Source: an uncultured Chloroflexota bacterium (GTDB lineage: Bacteria; Chloroflexota; Dehalococcoidia; GIF9; AB-539-J10). Taken from it: a DNA stretch of 54,959 nucleotides. A model generated the notes under the pieces. It had not been told where the DNA came from. It saw only the letters and a list, made by a program, of their open reading frames with translations, and ran no database searches. The stretch spans positions 1 through 54,959 of the forward strand of contig CAISEW010000015.1 of the NCBI GenBank assembly GCA_903884455.1, given 5' to 3'. The translations under genes were made by a program, and so were the position numbers. Position 1 is the first letter of the stretch. Each line of letters starts with the position of its first letter. Positions 42,515-51,706 of the stretch are shown piece after piece.

Positions 42515-43825
42515 ATGAGTGTGGCTATAATCATTATCCTTTTCCTCGTAACTCTCTTCGTGGCAATGTATCTTCACGAATTGGGGCACTTCATTGCTGC
42601 CAAGCGTGCCGGAGTGAAGGTGGAAGAGTTCGGCATAGGCATTCCTCCACGACTTTTTGGTATTAAACGAGGCGAGACAATATACTCAGTCAATGCCATA
42701 CCTATAGGGGCCTTCGTTAAGGCTGCTGGGGAAAATGACCCTACAGTACCCCGAAGCCTGGCCGGCAAAGGACCATGGACCAGGTTAGGAATCTATGCTG
42801 CCGGTCCGCTGGTCAACATCTTTTTGGCCTTTGTTCTCTTCAGTGCTTTTCTTGCGCTCCCCACAAGTACGGTTGCCGGCAATGGACTCATGGTGCATTC
42901 TGTAGCAGTGAATTCTTCTGCGGAAGAAGCAGGCATTGAGCCTGGGGACATCATCCTGAAGGTAGAGGAGCAACCTGTTCATAGCTGGCAAGATATGCAG
43001 GACATAGTAAATTCAGTCGAAGAAGGGGCAGAAATAACTTTGCTTCTACTAAGGAACGGGCAAGAAGAACAACACACGCTGAAGCCGAAATTCGATCCCG
43101 AATTGCAACGACGAATAATTGGCGTCTTGCTTTGCTGGAATATGGTGAGTCAAGTGGAGGAAGGCTCGCCAGCCTACGAAGCTGGCATTAAAGCTGGGGA
43201 TACCATCATAAGCATCAATGGACAAGGTGTATACAATGATGAGAGTATATCTAGTGCCCTGCGTTCCGTTGAGGAAGGTGAAAAAATAAACCTGGTTCTG
43301 CTCCGAGACGGGAACGAGACTGCGGTCTCTTTAACTAATGCCGGCTACGAGACCTTGCCTGGTGTAGAGCTACGATGGGTAGACGGGACTTATATCGAAC
43401 AAGAGCGACTTCCTGTGTGGAGGGCAGTCTATTTGGGAGCTAGGTATATCATTTATATGCCTGTGCTCATAATAGAAGCTATTCCTCAAATCATAAAATC
43501 TCCCGACCTGGCATTGGTTGGGCCAATAGGTGCTGGTCAGTTAACAGTGGAGGTAGTGCGCTCCTCTGGCTTCAGCAGCATACTATTTATGGCCAGTATA
43601 ATCAGCCTGGGTCTCGGCATATTTAATCTCTTCCCCATACCTCCTCTAGATGGAGGTGGTATGCTGGTGGCACTCATTGAAGGTTTTAGGCGTGGGAAGC
43701 GTCTTTCCCTTCGAGCAGTGCATTTAGCCTACACCATAGGCACCACTTTTTTAATCGCACTCATGGTCTTAGTAACCATTTTGGATATTTGGCGTATATG
43801 GAGTGGAAAGGGTTTCGGATTATGA
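42515..43825 (+). CDS. rseP: site-2 membrane metalloprotease (RseP family)
   Basis: 436 residues. Zinc motif HELGH at about 20-24 in the first helix, two PDZ domains (near 115-185 and 205-275; EPGDIILKVEEQPV, KAGDTIISINGQGV), and FNLFPIPPLDGGGM carrying the third zinc ligand. Cleaves transmembrane proteins such as anti-sigma factors. Stop overlaps the ispG start. Confidence 0.94.
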   Translation: MSVAIIIILFLVTLFVAMYLHELGHFIAAKRAGVKVEEFGIGIPPRLFGIKRGETIYSVNAIPIGAFVKAAGENDPTVPRSLAGKGPWTRLGIYAAGPLVNIFLAFVLFSAFLALPTSTVAGNGLMVHSVAVNSSAEEAGIEPGDIILKVEEQPVHSWQDMQDIVNSVEEGAEITLLLLRNGQEEQHTLKPKFDPELQRRIIGVLLCWNMVSQVEEGSPAYEAGIKAGDTIISINGQGVYNDESISSALRSVEEGEKINLVLLRDGNETAVSLTNAGYETLPGVELRWVDGTYIEQERLPVWRAVYLGARYIIYMPVLIIEAIPQIIKSPDLALVGPIGAGQLTVEVVRSSGFSSILFMASIISLGLGIFNLFPIPPLDGGGMLVALIEGFRRGKRLSLRAVHLAYTIGTTFLIALMVLVTILDIWRIWSGKGFGL

Positions 43826-44883
43826 CACGTCGGACCTCCAAATTCTTAAGAGTTGGCAATGTGCCCGTTGGCGGCGACGCCCCCATCGTGGTGCAGTCTA
43901 TGACCAAGACTGATACCCGTGATATTCCGGCCACTATAAACCAGATTAAGGAGCTAGAGGATTGCGGCTGTGAAATTGTGCGGGTGGCAGTCCCTGACAA
44001 CGAAGCTGCTAAAAGCCTGGCAACTATAAAAAAGAGCGTTTCTCTACCGCTTATTGCTGATATACACTTTGACTACCGCCTGGCTTTGGCTGCGCTACGG
44101 GCGGGTGTTGATGGACTTCGCCTCAATCCCGGCAACATAGGAGACAAAGAACAGATTGCCAAGGTAGTAGCTGCTGCTAAAGAAAGAGAGGTGCCTATCC
44201 GTATTGGGGTAAATGCTGGCAGTTTACCTGCCAATTTTCAGCCCAAGGCTCCACTGGCTAAGCGCATGGTTAATATGGCATTAGAGCAGATAAGGCTTAT
44301 GGAAAGCTTGGACTTCGATTTAATCAAGGTCTCCCTTAAAGCCTTTGATGTTCCCACTACCATTCAGGCTTATCAGATGATTGCCGATAAAATGCCCTAT
44401 CCACTACATCTGGGCGTCACTGAGGCTGGGCTTCCCCGGACGGGAGCCATACGCAGCGCCATAGGCATCGGTATACTTCTCTATCAGGGGATTGGCGATA
44501 CCATACGCGTTTCTCTCAGTGCTCATCCCCGTGAGGAAGTATTTGTGGCTTACGAGATTCTAAAAAGCTTGGGACTTCGTCAGCGAGGTCCAACCTTGGT
44601 GAGCTGCCCTTCCTGCGGCCGGGCTGAAGTTGATATCATTGCCCTGGCTGAGGCGGTGAGCAAACGCCTGGAAAAATTAAACAAGCCTATCAAAGTGGCA
44701 GTTATGGGTTGTGTAGTCAATGGCCCTGGCGAGGCTAAAGATGCCGATGTCGGCATTGCCTGCGGCAAGGGCAAAGGTGCTATATTTAGGAAGGGGAAGG
44801 TAGTGAAGACAGTGAGAGAAGATAACATGCTAAAAGCTCTGCTAGTAGAAGTAACCTCTCTTGATAGGAGAGGATTAGAGTAA
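43822..44883 (+). CDS. ispG: 4-hydroxy-3-methylbut-2-en-1-yl diphosphate synthase
   Basis: 353 residues from ATG 43822, which overlaps the rseP stop; an upstream ATG at 43789 is less likely. VGGDAPIVVQSMTKTDTRD, LIADIHFDYRLAL, GLRLNPGNIG, GVTEAGL, and [4Fe-4S] ligands in SCPSCGR and MGCVVNGPGEA. Late step of the MEP pathway. Confidence 0.96.
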   Translation: MTRRTSKFLRVGNVPVGGDAPIVVQSMTKTDTRDIPATINQIKELEDCGCEIVRVAVPDNEAAKSLATIKKSVSLPLIADIHFDYRLALAALRAGVDGLRLNPGNIGDKEQIAKVVAAAKEREVPIRIGVNAGSLPANFQPKAPLAKRMVNMALEQIRLMESLDFDLIKVSLKAFDVPTTIQAYQMIADKMPYPLHLGVTEAGLPRTGAIRSAIGIGILLYQGIGDTIRVSLSAHPREEVFVAYEILKSLGLRQRGPTLVSCPSCGRAEVDIIALAEAVSKRLEKLNKPIKVAVMGCVVNGPGEAKDADVGIACGKGKGAIFRKGKVVKTVREDNMLKALLVEVTSLDRRGLE

Positions 44884-44894
44884 AGATAAGAGAA

Positions 44895-46625
44895 ATGCGT
44901 TTTTCTAAACTTTTTGGCAAGACATTACGGCAGGCACCCGCAGAAGCCGAGAGCATAAGCCATCAGCTATTGCTCAGGGCGGGCATGATTGCCCAAGAGG
45001 CTGCTGGAATTTATTCATACCTGCCTTTAGGGTGGCGGGTGCTAAGGAAGATAGAAAACATAATCAGAGAGGAAATGGATAAAGCTGGTGGGCAGGAATT
45101 GATGCTGCCCGTGTTGCAGCCTTTTGAATTGTGGCAGCAATCAGGCAGAGATGTATCCTTCGGCAAGTCTCTATTCACTTTGACCGACCGCAAAGAGCAC
45201 ACGCTGGCTCTAGGACCCACACATGAAGAAGTTATCACCGACCTTGTCCACCGCTACGTGCAAAGCTATCGGGAGCTTCCCTTGCTCCTCTATCAAATAC
45301 AGACTAAGCTACGTGATGAGCCTCGACCTCGCGGTGGCTTATTAAGAGTCCGTGAGTTCATCATGAAGGACCTTTACAGCTTTGATGCTGACGAAGCTGG
45401 CCTCGATGAAAGTTACCAAAAGATGTGCCAGGCCTATAAAAATATCTATGCCCGCCTTGACTTGCCCGCATTGATGGTGGAGGCTGATAGCGGCGCCATA
45501 GGGGGCAAGGATTCCCACGAATTTATGGTTATCACGGAGACTGGCGAAGACGAGGTTATTCGTTGTTCCAGTTGTGGCTACGCCGCCAATGCGGAGAAAG
45601 CTCAATTTGCCAAAACTGACAAAACCACCGTCCTGAGCAAAGCGGCGAAGCTATTGCCTTTAGAAGAGCTAGCCACGCCGGAGGCAAAAACCATAGAGGA
45701 GGTGGCTAAATTTGTGGGTGTGCCGACGAGTCAAACTCTTAAGGCGGTGTTTTATTCTGCTGACGGAGAATTTATCTTCGTTATCATTAGGGGCGATCTG
45801 GAAGTCAACGAAACGAAGTTAAGAAATACTTTAAAGCGCTCTGAGCTTCGCCTGGCTACGGAAGGCGAAGTAAATGAAGCTGGGCTTGTGGCTGGTTTTG
45901 CCTCACCCATAGGTGCAAAGGGAGTCAAAGTCGTTGCTGATGATTCCATAACCTCGAGCTCCAACTTCACCGTTGGCGCTAATAAGCCAGGGTATCATCT
46001 CAGGAATGCTAATTACCCCAGGGATTTCCAGGTTGACCTCATAGCTGATATCGCCCTGGCTCGGCCTGGAGATAGCTGCTCCAAATGTCGAGACAAATTA
46101 TCCTCGGCCCGGGGCATTGAAGTGGGGCATGTATTTAAGTTGGGCACCTTCATCAGTGAGAAATTCGGAGCATCCTTCTTAGATGATGCGGGCAAATCCC
46201 GGCCTATTATCATGGGATGCTACGGCATCGGACTGGGACGTTTGCTGGCAGCCATAATAGAACAAAGCCACGACGACAAGGGCATTATCTGGTCGCTTTC
46301 CTTAGCCCCTTATCAAGTCTATCTTTGTCCTCTGTCGTTGGACAAGTCGGCAGTCGCTCCTACGGCTGAAAAGATTTATCAAGAATTACAAAAAAAAGGC
46401 ATTGAAGTGCTTTTCGATGACCGTGACGACTCCCCCGGCGTTAAATTCAACGATGCTGACCTTCTGGGAATACCACTGCGATTGACCCTGTCCCCACGCA
46501 CCTTACAGAGCCAGAGCATAGAGGCAAAATGGCGCACGGAGAAGGAAACTCAGCTTCTGCCTTTAGATAATCTGGCGGCACAGGTAAAGAAGCTTCTAAA
46601 TGAGGATGTAAAAGCTCAGTCTTGA
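44895..46625 (+). CDS. proS: prolyl-tRNA synthetase (bacterial, with editing domain)
   Basis: 576 residues. Motif 2 KLRDEPRPRGGLLRVREFIMKDLYSF, editing (INS/YbaK) domain near 265-385 (SQTLKAVFYSADGEF, GDLEVNETKLRN), motif 3 MGCYGIGLGRLLAAIIEQ, anticodon domain at the C-terminus. No T-box leader seen. Convergent with pheT. Confidence 0.96.
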   Translation: MRFSKLFGKTLRQAPAEAESISHQLLLRAGMIAQEAAGIYSYLPLGWRVLRKIENIIREEMDKAGGQELMLPVLQPFELWQQSGRDVSFGKSLFTLTDRKEHTLALGPTHEEVITDLVHRYVQSYRELPLLLYQIQTKLRDEPRPRGGLLRVREFIMKDLYSFDADEAGLDESYQKMCQAYKNIYARLDLPALMVEADSGAIGGKDSHEFMVITETGEDEVIRCSSCGYAANAEKAQFAKTDKTTVLSKAAKLLPLEELATPEAKTIEEVAKFVGVPTSQTLKAVFYSADGEFIFVIIRGDLEVNETKLRNTLKRSELRLATEGEVNEAGLVAGFASPIGAKGVKVVADDSITSSSNFTVGANKPGYHLRNANYPRDFQVDLIADIALARPGDSCSKCRDKLSSARGIEVGHVFKLGTFISEKFGASFLDDAGKSRPIIMGCYGIGLGRLLAAIIEQSHDDKGIIWSLSLAPYQVYLCPLSLDKSAVAPTAEKIYQELQKKGIEVLFDDRDDSPGVKFNDADLLGIPLRLTLSPRTLQSQSIEAKWRTEKETQLLPLDNLAAQVKKLLNEDVKAQS

Positions 46626-46647
46626 TTGACCCTAACTCGCCCTTAAC

Positions 46648-49107
46648 TCAACTTCTCAAAGTAGCGCCTAGTTCCTGATGTAGTCTAGCGAGCATCTGTT
46701 CTTGAGTTTGGTCAACTTCCTCGTCGGTCAAGGTATGGCTGGGCGATTGGTAGACAATCCTTATGGCAAAAGATTTCTTGCCCTCAGCTATTTGCTCACC
46801 TCGATAAAGGTCAAAGAGAGTTACCTTTGTCACTAGCGGAAAGCTTTGAATTATTTCCTCCACTCCCCCATAGCTCACTTGCTCATCTATTACTAAAGCG
46901 ATGTCCCGGGTTACGCTGGGAAACCGTGGGATAGGTTGGTATTCCTTTGTCCCGGTAAGTTTGGTCAACACTTTCTCCAGGTCAATTTCTATAAGGCAAA
47001 TAGTATTAGAAAGCTCAAAGGCTTGTGTTACCTTGGGATGCAGGTCCCCTACAATACCTACTTTGTCATCTTCAACGATTATGTTAGCCCCTCTCCCGGG
47101 GAATAGCCCTTCATCATCGCTATTCTCAAAACTGGCTTTCAGCCCCAATTGGTTCAGAATATTTTCCACTATCCCCTTGGCGTCAAAGAAATCGAGCGGC
47201 TCTTTATCAGCTTGCCAGGATAATTCTGCCCTGGCGCCGCTGAGCACAGCACAGAACACCTCTTTTTCCTGGGGTAGCTCCCTTTCTTCTTGAGATTGCT
47301 TCGCTTCGCTCGCAATGACAGGATGGTGCTGCGGTAAGAATACCTTGCCAATTTCAAAGAGCCTTATGCCGGCTTGCTCAAATTTCTGGTTATGTGCCAA
47401 CGTGGCCAGAAGACCAGCCCGTAAGCTGGTACGCAGATATTCTTGTTCCCTCGTCATAGGGTTAGCTACCTTTAACGGCGGAAGTTTCAACTCAAGCTTC
47501 GGGGAAAGCTTCTGCAACTTTTCCAGGCTGACTAAAGAATAAGTTAATATCTCTTGAAAGCCAAAGCCGGTCAGAATATTGCATAATTTCTCCTTGAGAT
47601 TACTTCGCTGTGCTGGCAATGACAATCCTGATTCCTGCCGAGGCAAAGGAGAACTGAGCCTGGTGATTGGAATTTTTTCATAACCAAGGATGCGAACTAC
47701 CTCTTCCACGAGGTCAGCAGAGCATTTAATGTCGCTACGCCAATAAGGCACAGACACCAAAATCTGCGAGCCTGAATCGCCCTCCTGGCACTCAAAACCC
47801 AGGGCTTTTAATACCTTAAGAATTTCATCAATGTTGACCTTCAAGCCTGAAAGGCGCTTCACCTCCCGGGTGGTAAGTGATATGAGCTTTGGTTCTGATT
47901 TTCCGGGATAAACATCAATTATGCCCTTGGCTGCTCTGCCACCGGCTAGCTCCAGCAGCAGTTGAGTGGCTCGTTTCAATGGTAGTAACGGAAGCCCACT
48001 GTTAAGCCCTTTGTCAAAACGAATCGAGGCCTCGCTTTGGAATTGAAGATGGCTACAGCCTCGACGAATGGTAGCTTGGTTAAAATTCGCTGACTCCAGG
48101 AGAATAGTGTCAGTTTTGTCCATAACTTCGGAATCCAGACCACCCATGATTCCAGCAACAGCAACAGCTTCTTCTTTATCGGCAATAACCAATATGTCCG
48201 GGTTAAGAGCACGCTCTGAACCATCGAGGGTAGTTATGGTTTCACCATTCCCGGCTCTGCGAACGATAATTTGTCGGCCCTTAAGCTTATGATAATCGAA
48301 GGCATGAAGGGGCTGACCATATTCCAGCATCACATAATTAGTAACGTCAACTACGTTGTTAATGGGACGCATTCCGCAGCTATTCAGACGCTGCTGTAGC
48401 CAGCTTGGGGAGGGGGCTATCTTGATTCCGGTAATCAGACTAGCACAGTATCTGGGGCATAGGTCTGGCTCGGCTAAGTTGACGGTGGCAAAGGAATCTA
48501 TTGACTCTTCCGTTTCTTCGTAATGAATTTCGGGCAAGCAGAGTGGTTCACCAGTTAAGGCAGCAATCTCGCGAGCAATACCAATTACGGATAAGCAATC
48601 CGGGCGGTTGGGTGTTACATCTAAGTCTAAAATCACATCGCCCAGATACGCACCGAGAGGTACACCTATGGGCGCCTCCGGCGGCAATACCAAAATGCCC
48701 TCGTGACTCTCGGAAATCCCTAGCTCCTTTTCGGAGCAGACCATACCCTCGGAAACGACGCCGCGGATTTTAGCCGGCTCTAGCACTATAGCTTCCCCAG
48801 TGTGCGGATCTATAAGCCGGGCTCCTATATGGGCAAAAGTCACCCTCTGACCAAGGCTGATATTGGGGGCACCACAAACCGTGGTGACTTGCTCAGTGCC
48901 GAGGTCAACTGTAGCTAGCTTAAGGCGGTCAGCATTAGGGTGAGGATTTAATGCTATCACTTCCCCTATTACCACATTATCCCAGGTGCCACCTATCGCC
49001 TGTATGCTTTTGACCTCAAGGCCAGCCATAGTCAGACTTTCGGCTAGTTCTCCGGCAGTGAGTTTTACGTCAATATAATCCCTGAGCCACTTGAGGGAAA
49101 CTTTCAT
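46648..49107 (-). CDS. pheT: phenylalanyl-tRNA synthetase beta subunit
   Basis: 819 residues: EMAP-type tRNA-binding domain (NPHPNADRLKLATVDLG), B3/B4 editing domain (LDVTPNRPDCLSVIGIAREIAALTGEPL), B5, catalytic-like domain, and FDX-ACB (PRFPSVTRDIALVIDE). Two short in-frame insertions near 494-504 (LPAQRSNLK) and 596-605 (VIASEAKQSQ) derive from interspersed repeats. Starts 16 bp after pheS. Confidence 0.96.
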   Translation of the reverse strand: MKVSLKWLRDYIDVKLTAGELAESLTMAGLEVKSIQAIGGTWDNVVIGEVIALNPHPNADRLKLATVDLGTEQVTTVCGAPNISLGQRVTFAHIGARLIDPHTGEAIVLEPAKIRGVVSEGMVCSEKELGISESHEGILVLPPEAPIGVPLGAYLGDVILDLDVTPNRPDCLSVIGIAREIAALTGEPLCLPEIHYEETEESIDSFATVNLAEPDLCPRYCASLITGIKIAPSPSWLQQRLNSCGMRPINNVVDVTNYVMLEYGQPLHAFDYHKLKGRQIIVRRAGNGETITTLDGSERALNPDILVIADKEEAVAVAGIMGGLDSEVMDKTDTILLESANFNQATIRRGCSHLQFQSEASIRFDKGLNSGLPLLPLKRATQLLLELAGGRAAKGIIDVYPGKSEPKLISLTTREVKRLSGLKVNIDEILKVLKALGFECQEGDSGSQILVSVPYWRSDIKCSADLVEEVVRILGYEKIPITRLSSPLPRQESGLSLPAQRSNLKEKLCNILTGFGFQEILTYSLVSLEKLQKLSPKLELKLPPLKVANPMTREQEYLRTSLRAGLLATLAHNQKFEQAGIRLFEIGKVFLPQHHPVIASEAKQSQEERELPQEKEVFCAVLSGARAELSWQADKEPLDFFDAKGIVENILNQLGLKASFENSDDEGLFPGRGANIIVEDDKVGIVGDLHPKVTQAFELSNTICLIEIDLEKVLTKLTGTKEYQPIPRFPSVTRDIALVIDEQVSYGGVEEIIQSFPLVTKVTLFDLYRGEQIAEGKKSFAIRIVYQSPSHTLTDEEVDQTQEQMLARLHQELGATLRS
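47292..47320. repeat. GAGATTGCTTCG...CGCAATGACA repeat in pheT (copy 1)
   Basis: Short intact unit; read by pheT as IASEAKQSQ. Confidence 0.85.
47596..47625. repeat. GAGATTACTTCG...GGCAATGACA repeat in pheT (copy 2)
   Basis: Diverged unit read by pheT in a different frame as LPAQRSNLK. Confidence 0.75.
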
Positions 49108-49123
49108 GTTATCACCTTAAAAT

Positions 49124-50218
49124 TTAGAACTGCCTCAAAAACCTGAGATCATTGCTATAAAATAGACGGATATCGTCAATACCATAGCGCAGCATAGGTA
49201 TACGCTCAACTCCCAACCCGAAGGCAAAACCACTGTAAAGCTTGGGGTTGATATCGACGCGTGCCAAGACGTCGGGATGCACCATTCCCGCCCCCAGTAT
49301 TTCAAGCCAGCCGCTGTAGCCACACAGCCGGCAGCCCGCTCCATTGCAGGCTAAACACCCGATGGCTACCTCTACTCCGGGTTCCACAAAAGGAAAATAA
49401 TCGCAGCGGAAGCGCACTTTCCTTTCCTCACCGAAAATACAACGGCAAAATTCAAACAAGGTGCCTTTTAAATCAGCCAGGGTGATGCCTTTATCCACAG
49501 CCAAACCTTCAACTTGATAAAACATAGATTCGTGAGTAGCGTCAGTCGCTTCATATCTATAAGCTCGCCCCGGTACTATGGCTCTTATTGGCGGACGTTC
49601 CTTCTCCATCAACCTAATCTGCATGGGGGAAGTGTGGGTGCGCAAAAGTCTAGCTTTCTCTCCCATGCCTACATCTATCCATAAGGTAGCAAACATATCT
49701 CGCGCCGGATGATGTTGAGGGATATTTAAGGCTCCAAAGTTATAGTAATCCCACTCCACGTCAGGTCCTTCAATTACCTGGAAGCCCATGCTTTTAAAGA
49801 CGTCGCAAATTTCCTTAAGTATTTGAGTGGTGGGGTGAAGTCGCCCTGTCGGGAGAGGCCGACCAGGCAAGGTAACGTCTAATCTTTGGGATTCCCGAGG
49901 AGAAGTCAAAAGGGCTTCCTGAAGTAATTTTCCTTTCTCTTCCAGGCTTGACTCTAAAGCTCTCTTGATTTCATTAGCTTGGGCACCAACCTCGCGCCGT
50001 TCTTCCAAGGGCAAGGCGGCCAAGGAACGCAGGATTTGAGTTAAACTGCTTTTCTTACCCAGGTGGCGGATGCGCCACAACTCCAGCTCCCGAGGATTAT
50101 CAACTTTATTTAGCTCCTCGATAGCTTGTGCATGAAGGTCTTTGAGTTGTTTCAGCATTGACTGCCACGCAATGTTATCCTTGTTCAAAAATCCTGGAAT
50201 TTCCAGGCATAACGTCAT
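49124..50218 (-). CDS. pheS: phenylalanyl-tRNA synthetase alpha subunit
   Basis: Up to 364 residues. ATG 50218 overlaps the rplT stop (TAATG); the family usually begins near the internal ATG 50158 ([16 protein letters not shown]), so the first 20 residues are uncertain. Motif 2 region [39 protein letters not shown]-like [15 protein letters not shown], a [16 protein letters not shown] zinc-like loop, motif 3 [18 protein letters not shown]. Confidence 0.95.
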   Translation of the reverse strand: MTLCLEIPGFLNKDNIAWQSMLKQLKDLHAQAIEELNKVDNPRELELWRIRHLGKKSSLTQILRSLAALPLEERREVGAQANEIKRALESSLEEKGKLLQEALLTSPRESQRLDVTLPGRPLPTGRLHPTTQILKEICDVFKSMGFQVIEGPDVEWDYYNFGALNIPQHHPARDMFATLWIDVGMGEKARLLRTHTSPMQIRLMEKERPPIRAIVPGRAYRYEATDATHESMFYQVEGLAVDKGITLADLKGTLFEFCRCIFGEERKVRFRCDYFPFVEPGVEVAIGCLACNGAGCRLCGYSGWLEILGAGMVHPDVLARVDINPKLYSGFAFGLGVERIPMLRYGIDDIRLFYSNDLRFLRQF

Positions 50219-50583
50219 TACAAGCGGGGTGAGTTAGTCTCAGCTACCGAAGCTACTAATGTAGCAAACCCTTCAGGATCTTTGACTGCCATCTCAGCTA
50301 ACATCTTGCGATCGATTTCTACATTTGATTTTTTTAACCCGACTATAAACTGACTGTAAGTAAGTCCTTTAGCCCGTGCCGCAGCATTAATGCGGGTAAT
50401 CCACAGCCTTCTGAAGTCGCCTTTCCGCTCACGACGATGACGATAGGAATAATCTAAAGCATGAAGCATGGACTGATTAGCTATGATATAAAGATTGTGC
50501 CTGCCAGCCCGATGCCCTTTAGTCAGCTCAAGCACCTTTTTATGTCGTCTATGTGTGGTTTTTCCACTCCTAGCTCGTGGCAA
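50218..50583 (-). CDS. rplT: 50S ribosomal protein L20
   Basis: 121 residues: [78 protein letters not shown]. Early 50S assembly protein. Separated from rpmI by a small membrane-protein gene instead of being adjacent. Confidence 0.97.
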   Translation of the reverse strand: MPRARSGKTTHRRHKKVLELTKGHRAGRHNLYIIANQSMLHALDYSYRHRRERKGDFRRLWITRINAAARAKGLTYSQFIVGLKKSNVEIDRKMLAEMAVKDPEGFATLVASVAETNSPRL

Positions 50584-50642
50584 GTTCTTCCTCCTTTAAT
50601 CCTTGGGTGTTATCTTTTTCTCTTTAGCAATGAAATAAACTA

Positions 50643-50924
50643 TTAACAATGCAATGCCAATAAATAGGAAATAAACCCTGGCACGCCTATCGCCTTGCCT
50701 ATCTGGAAAACAAAAGCACTGACAATGAGGGCTATGCCTATCCCAGCCAATATGGAGCCGGCGACCAAGAATCCCCACCCCGGGGGGCCCGCTGTCTCTG
50801 ATTTTTCGGGCTGGTATAGCCCTTTTTCAATTAAAGCCCTGTCTCTCCTATATCCAGCCCAGATTGCCAGCAAAGCTATTCCGCAGCCAAAGATTATGCC
50901 AAAAATGGGAACTAAATTAGCCAT
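50643..50924 (-). CDS. small membrane protein (DUF6249-like), probably frameshifted
   Basis: Helix, charged linker RRDRALIEKGLYQPE, then a second helix, the pattern of small DUF6249-type proteins. In frame it ends VFQIGKAIGVPGFISYLLALHC. Near 50680 a one-base shift continues as RARVYFLFIGIALLIVYFIAKEKK to a stop at 50596, which is the helix-plus-basic-tail ending expected. So either the gene is frameshifted or there is a sequencing error. Start ATG 50924 (GTG 50930 possible). Confidence 0.62.
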   Translation of the reverse strand: MANLVPIFGIIFGCGIALLAIWAGYRRDRALIEKGLYQPEKSETAGPPGWGFLVAGSILAGIGIALIVSAFVFQIGKAIGVPGFISYLLALHC

Positions 50925-50944
50925 ATCCACTTTTCTTCCTTATA

Positions 50945-51148
50945 CTATTTGTATTTGTAGGGTAAAAGCCTCTTTATTCTCTTCTTATCCGCTGAGGAGG
51001 TCATGATCATTTCATCATAGAGGCGCTTAGTTCTAGGAGCCTTTTTTCGTCTGAAATGGCTCTTGCCGCATTTAGTGCGCATCAGCTTGCCGCTACCCGT
51101 TATATGAAAACGGCTCTTGGCCCCTTTATGGGTTTTAAGTTTTGGCAT
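50945..51148 (-). CDS. rpmI: 50S ribosomal protein L35
   Basis: 67 residues: PKLKTHKGAKSRFHITGSGKLMRTKCGKSHFRRKK. Overlaps the infC stop by 14 bp. Confidence 0.95.
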   Translation of the reverse strand: MPKLKTHKGAKSRFHITGSGKLMRTKCGKSHFRRKKAPRTKRLYDEMIMTSSADKKRIKRLLPYKYK

Positions 51149-51680
51149 CTGTTCCTGTCTCCTTAGATTTCTTCTGGGGAACTGGGGATAAGACCAAGGC
51201 TATATTATTCCCCACATTAACAGAGTTGCTTACTACCGCTATTTCCTGAGAGGCTTCAGCTACTTTACGCAGCACCTTCCAACCTAGTTCAGGATAAATA
51301 ATTTCACGCCCTCTAAACCTTAGCATTAACTTTACTTTATTGCCCTCCTCCAATAGTTTCTTCGTGGTCTTAATTTTTGCCTGTAAATCATGCTCTTCTA
51401 TCTTGGGTCTTAAACGGACTTCCTTGAGTAAGCCCACTCTTTGGCCCCGCTTCGCCTTGCGTTCCTTTTTAGTTTGCTCATACTTATATTTACCATAATC
51501 AAGAAGTCGGCATACTGGCGGAGTCATCGTTGATGCTACCTGCACCAAATCGAAGCCGCGCTCATAAGCAATTTGCAATGCTTTCTGTAGAGGCACCACG
51601 CCCAGCTGTTCCCCTTCTTCCCCTATGAGGCGAACTTCCTTGGCTCTGATTCTCCTATTGGTTAATAATTCTTTAACTAT
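51135..51680 (-). CDS. infC: translation initiation factor IF-3, apparent AUA start
   Basis: 181 residues if begun at ATA 51680, the usual IF-3 length. The conserved N-terminal block is intact upstream of the first ATG/GTG (TNRRIRAKEVRLIGEEGEQLG), then GVVPLQKALQIAYERGFDLVQV, PPVCRLLDYGKYKYEQTKKERKAK, HDLQAKIKTTKKLLEEGNKVKL. GGGGGT lies 9 nt before the ATA. No in-frame ATG, GTG or TTG exists between that site and the conserved block; GTG 51599 would delete it. E. coli infC uses AUU for autoregulation, so AUA fits known biology. Confidence 0.9.
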   Translation of the reverse strand: MVKELLTNRRIRAKEVRLIGEEGEQLGVVPLQKALQIAYERGFDLVQVASTMTPPVCRLLDYGKYKYEQTKKERKAKRGQRVGLLKEVRLRPKIEEHDLQAKIKTTKKLLEEGNKVKLMLRFRGREIIYPELGWKVLRKVAEASQEIAVVSNSVNVGNNIALVLSPVPQKKSKETGTDAKT

Positions 51681-51706
51681 GCTCTTTCTACCCCCTGGAA
51701 CAGTAT

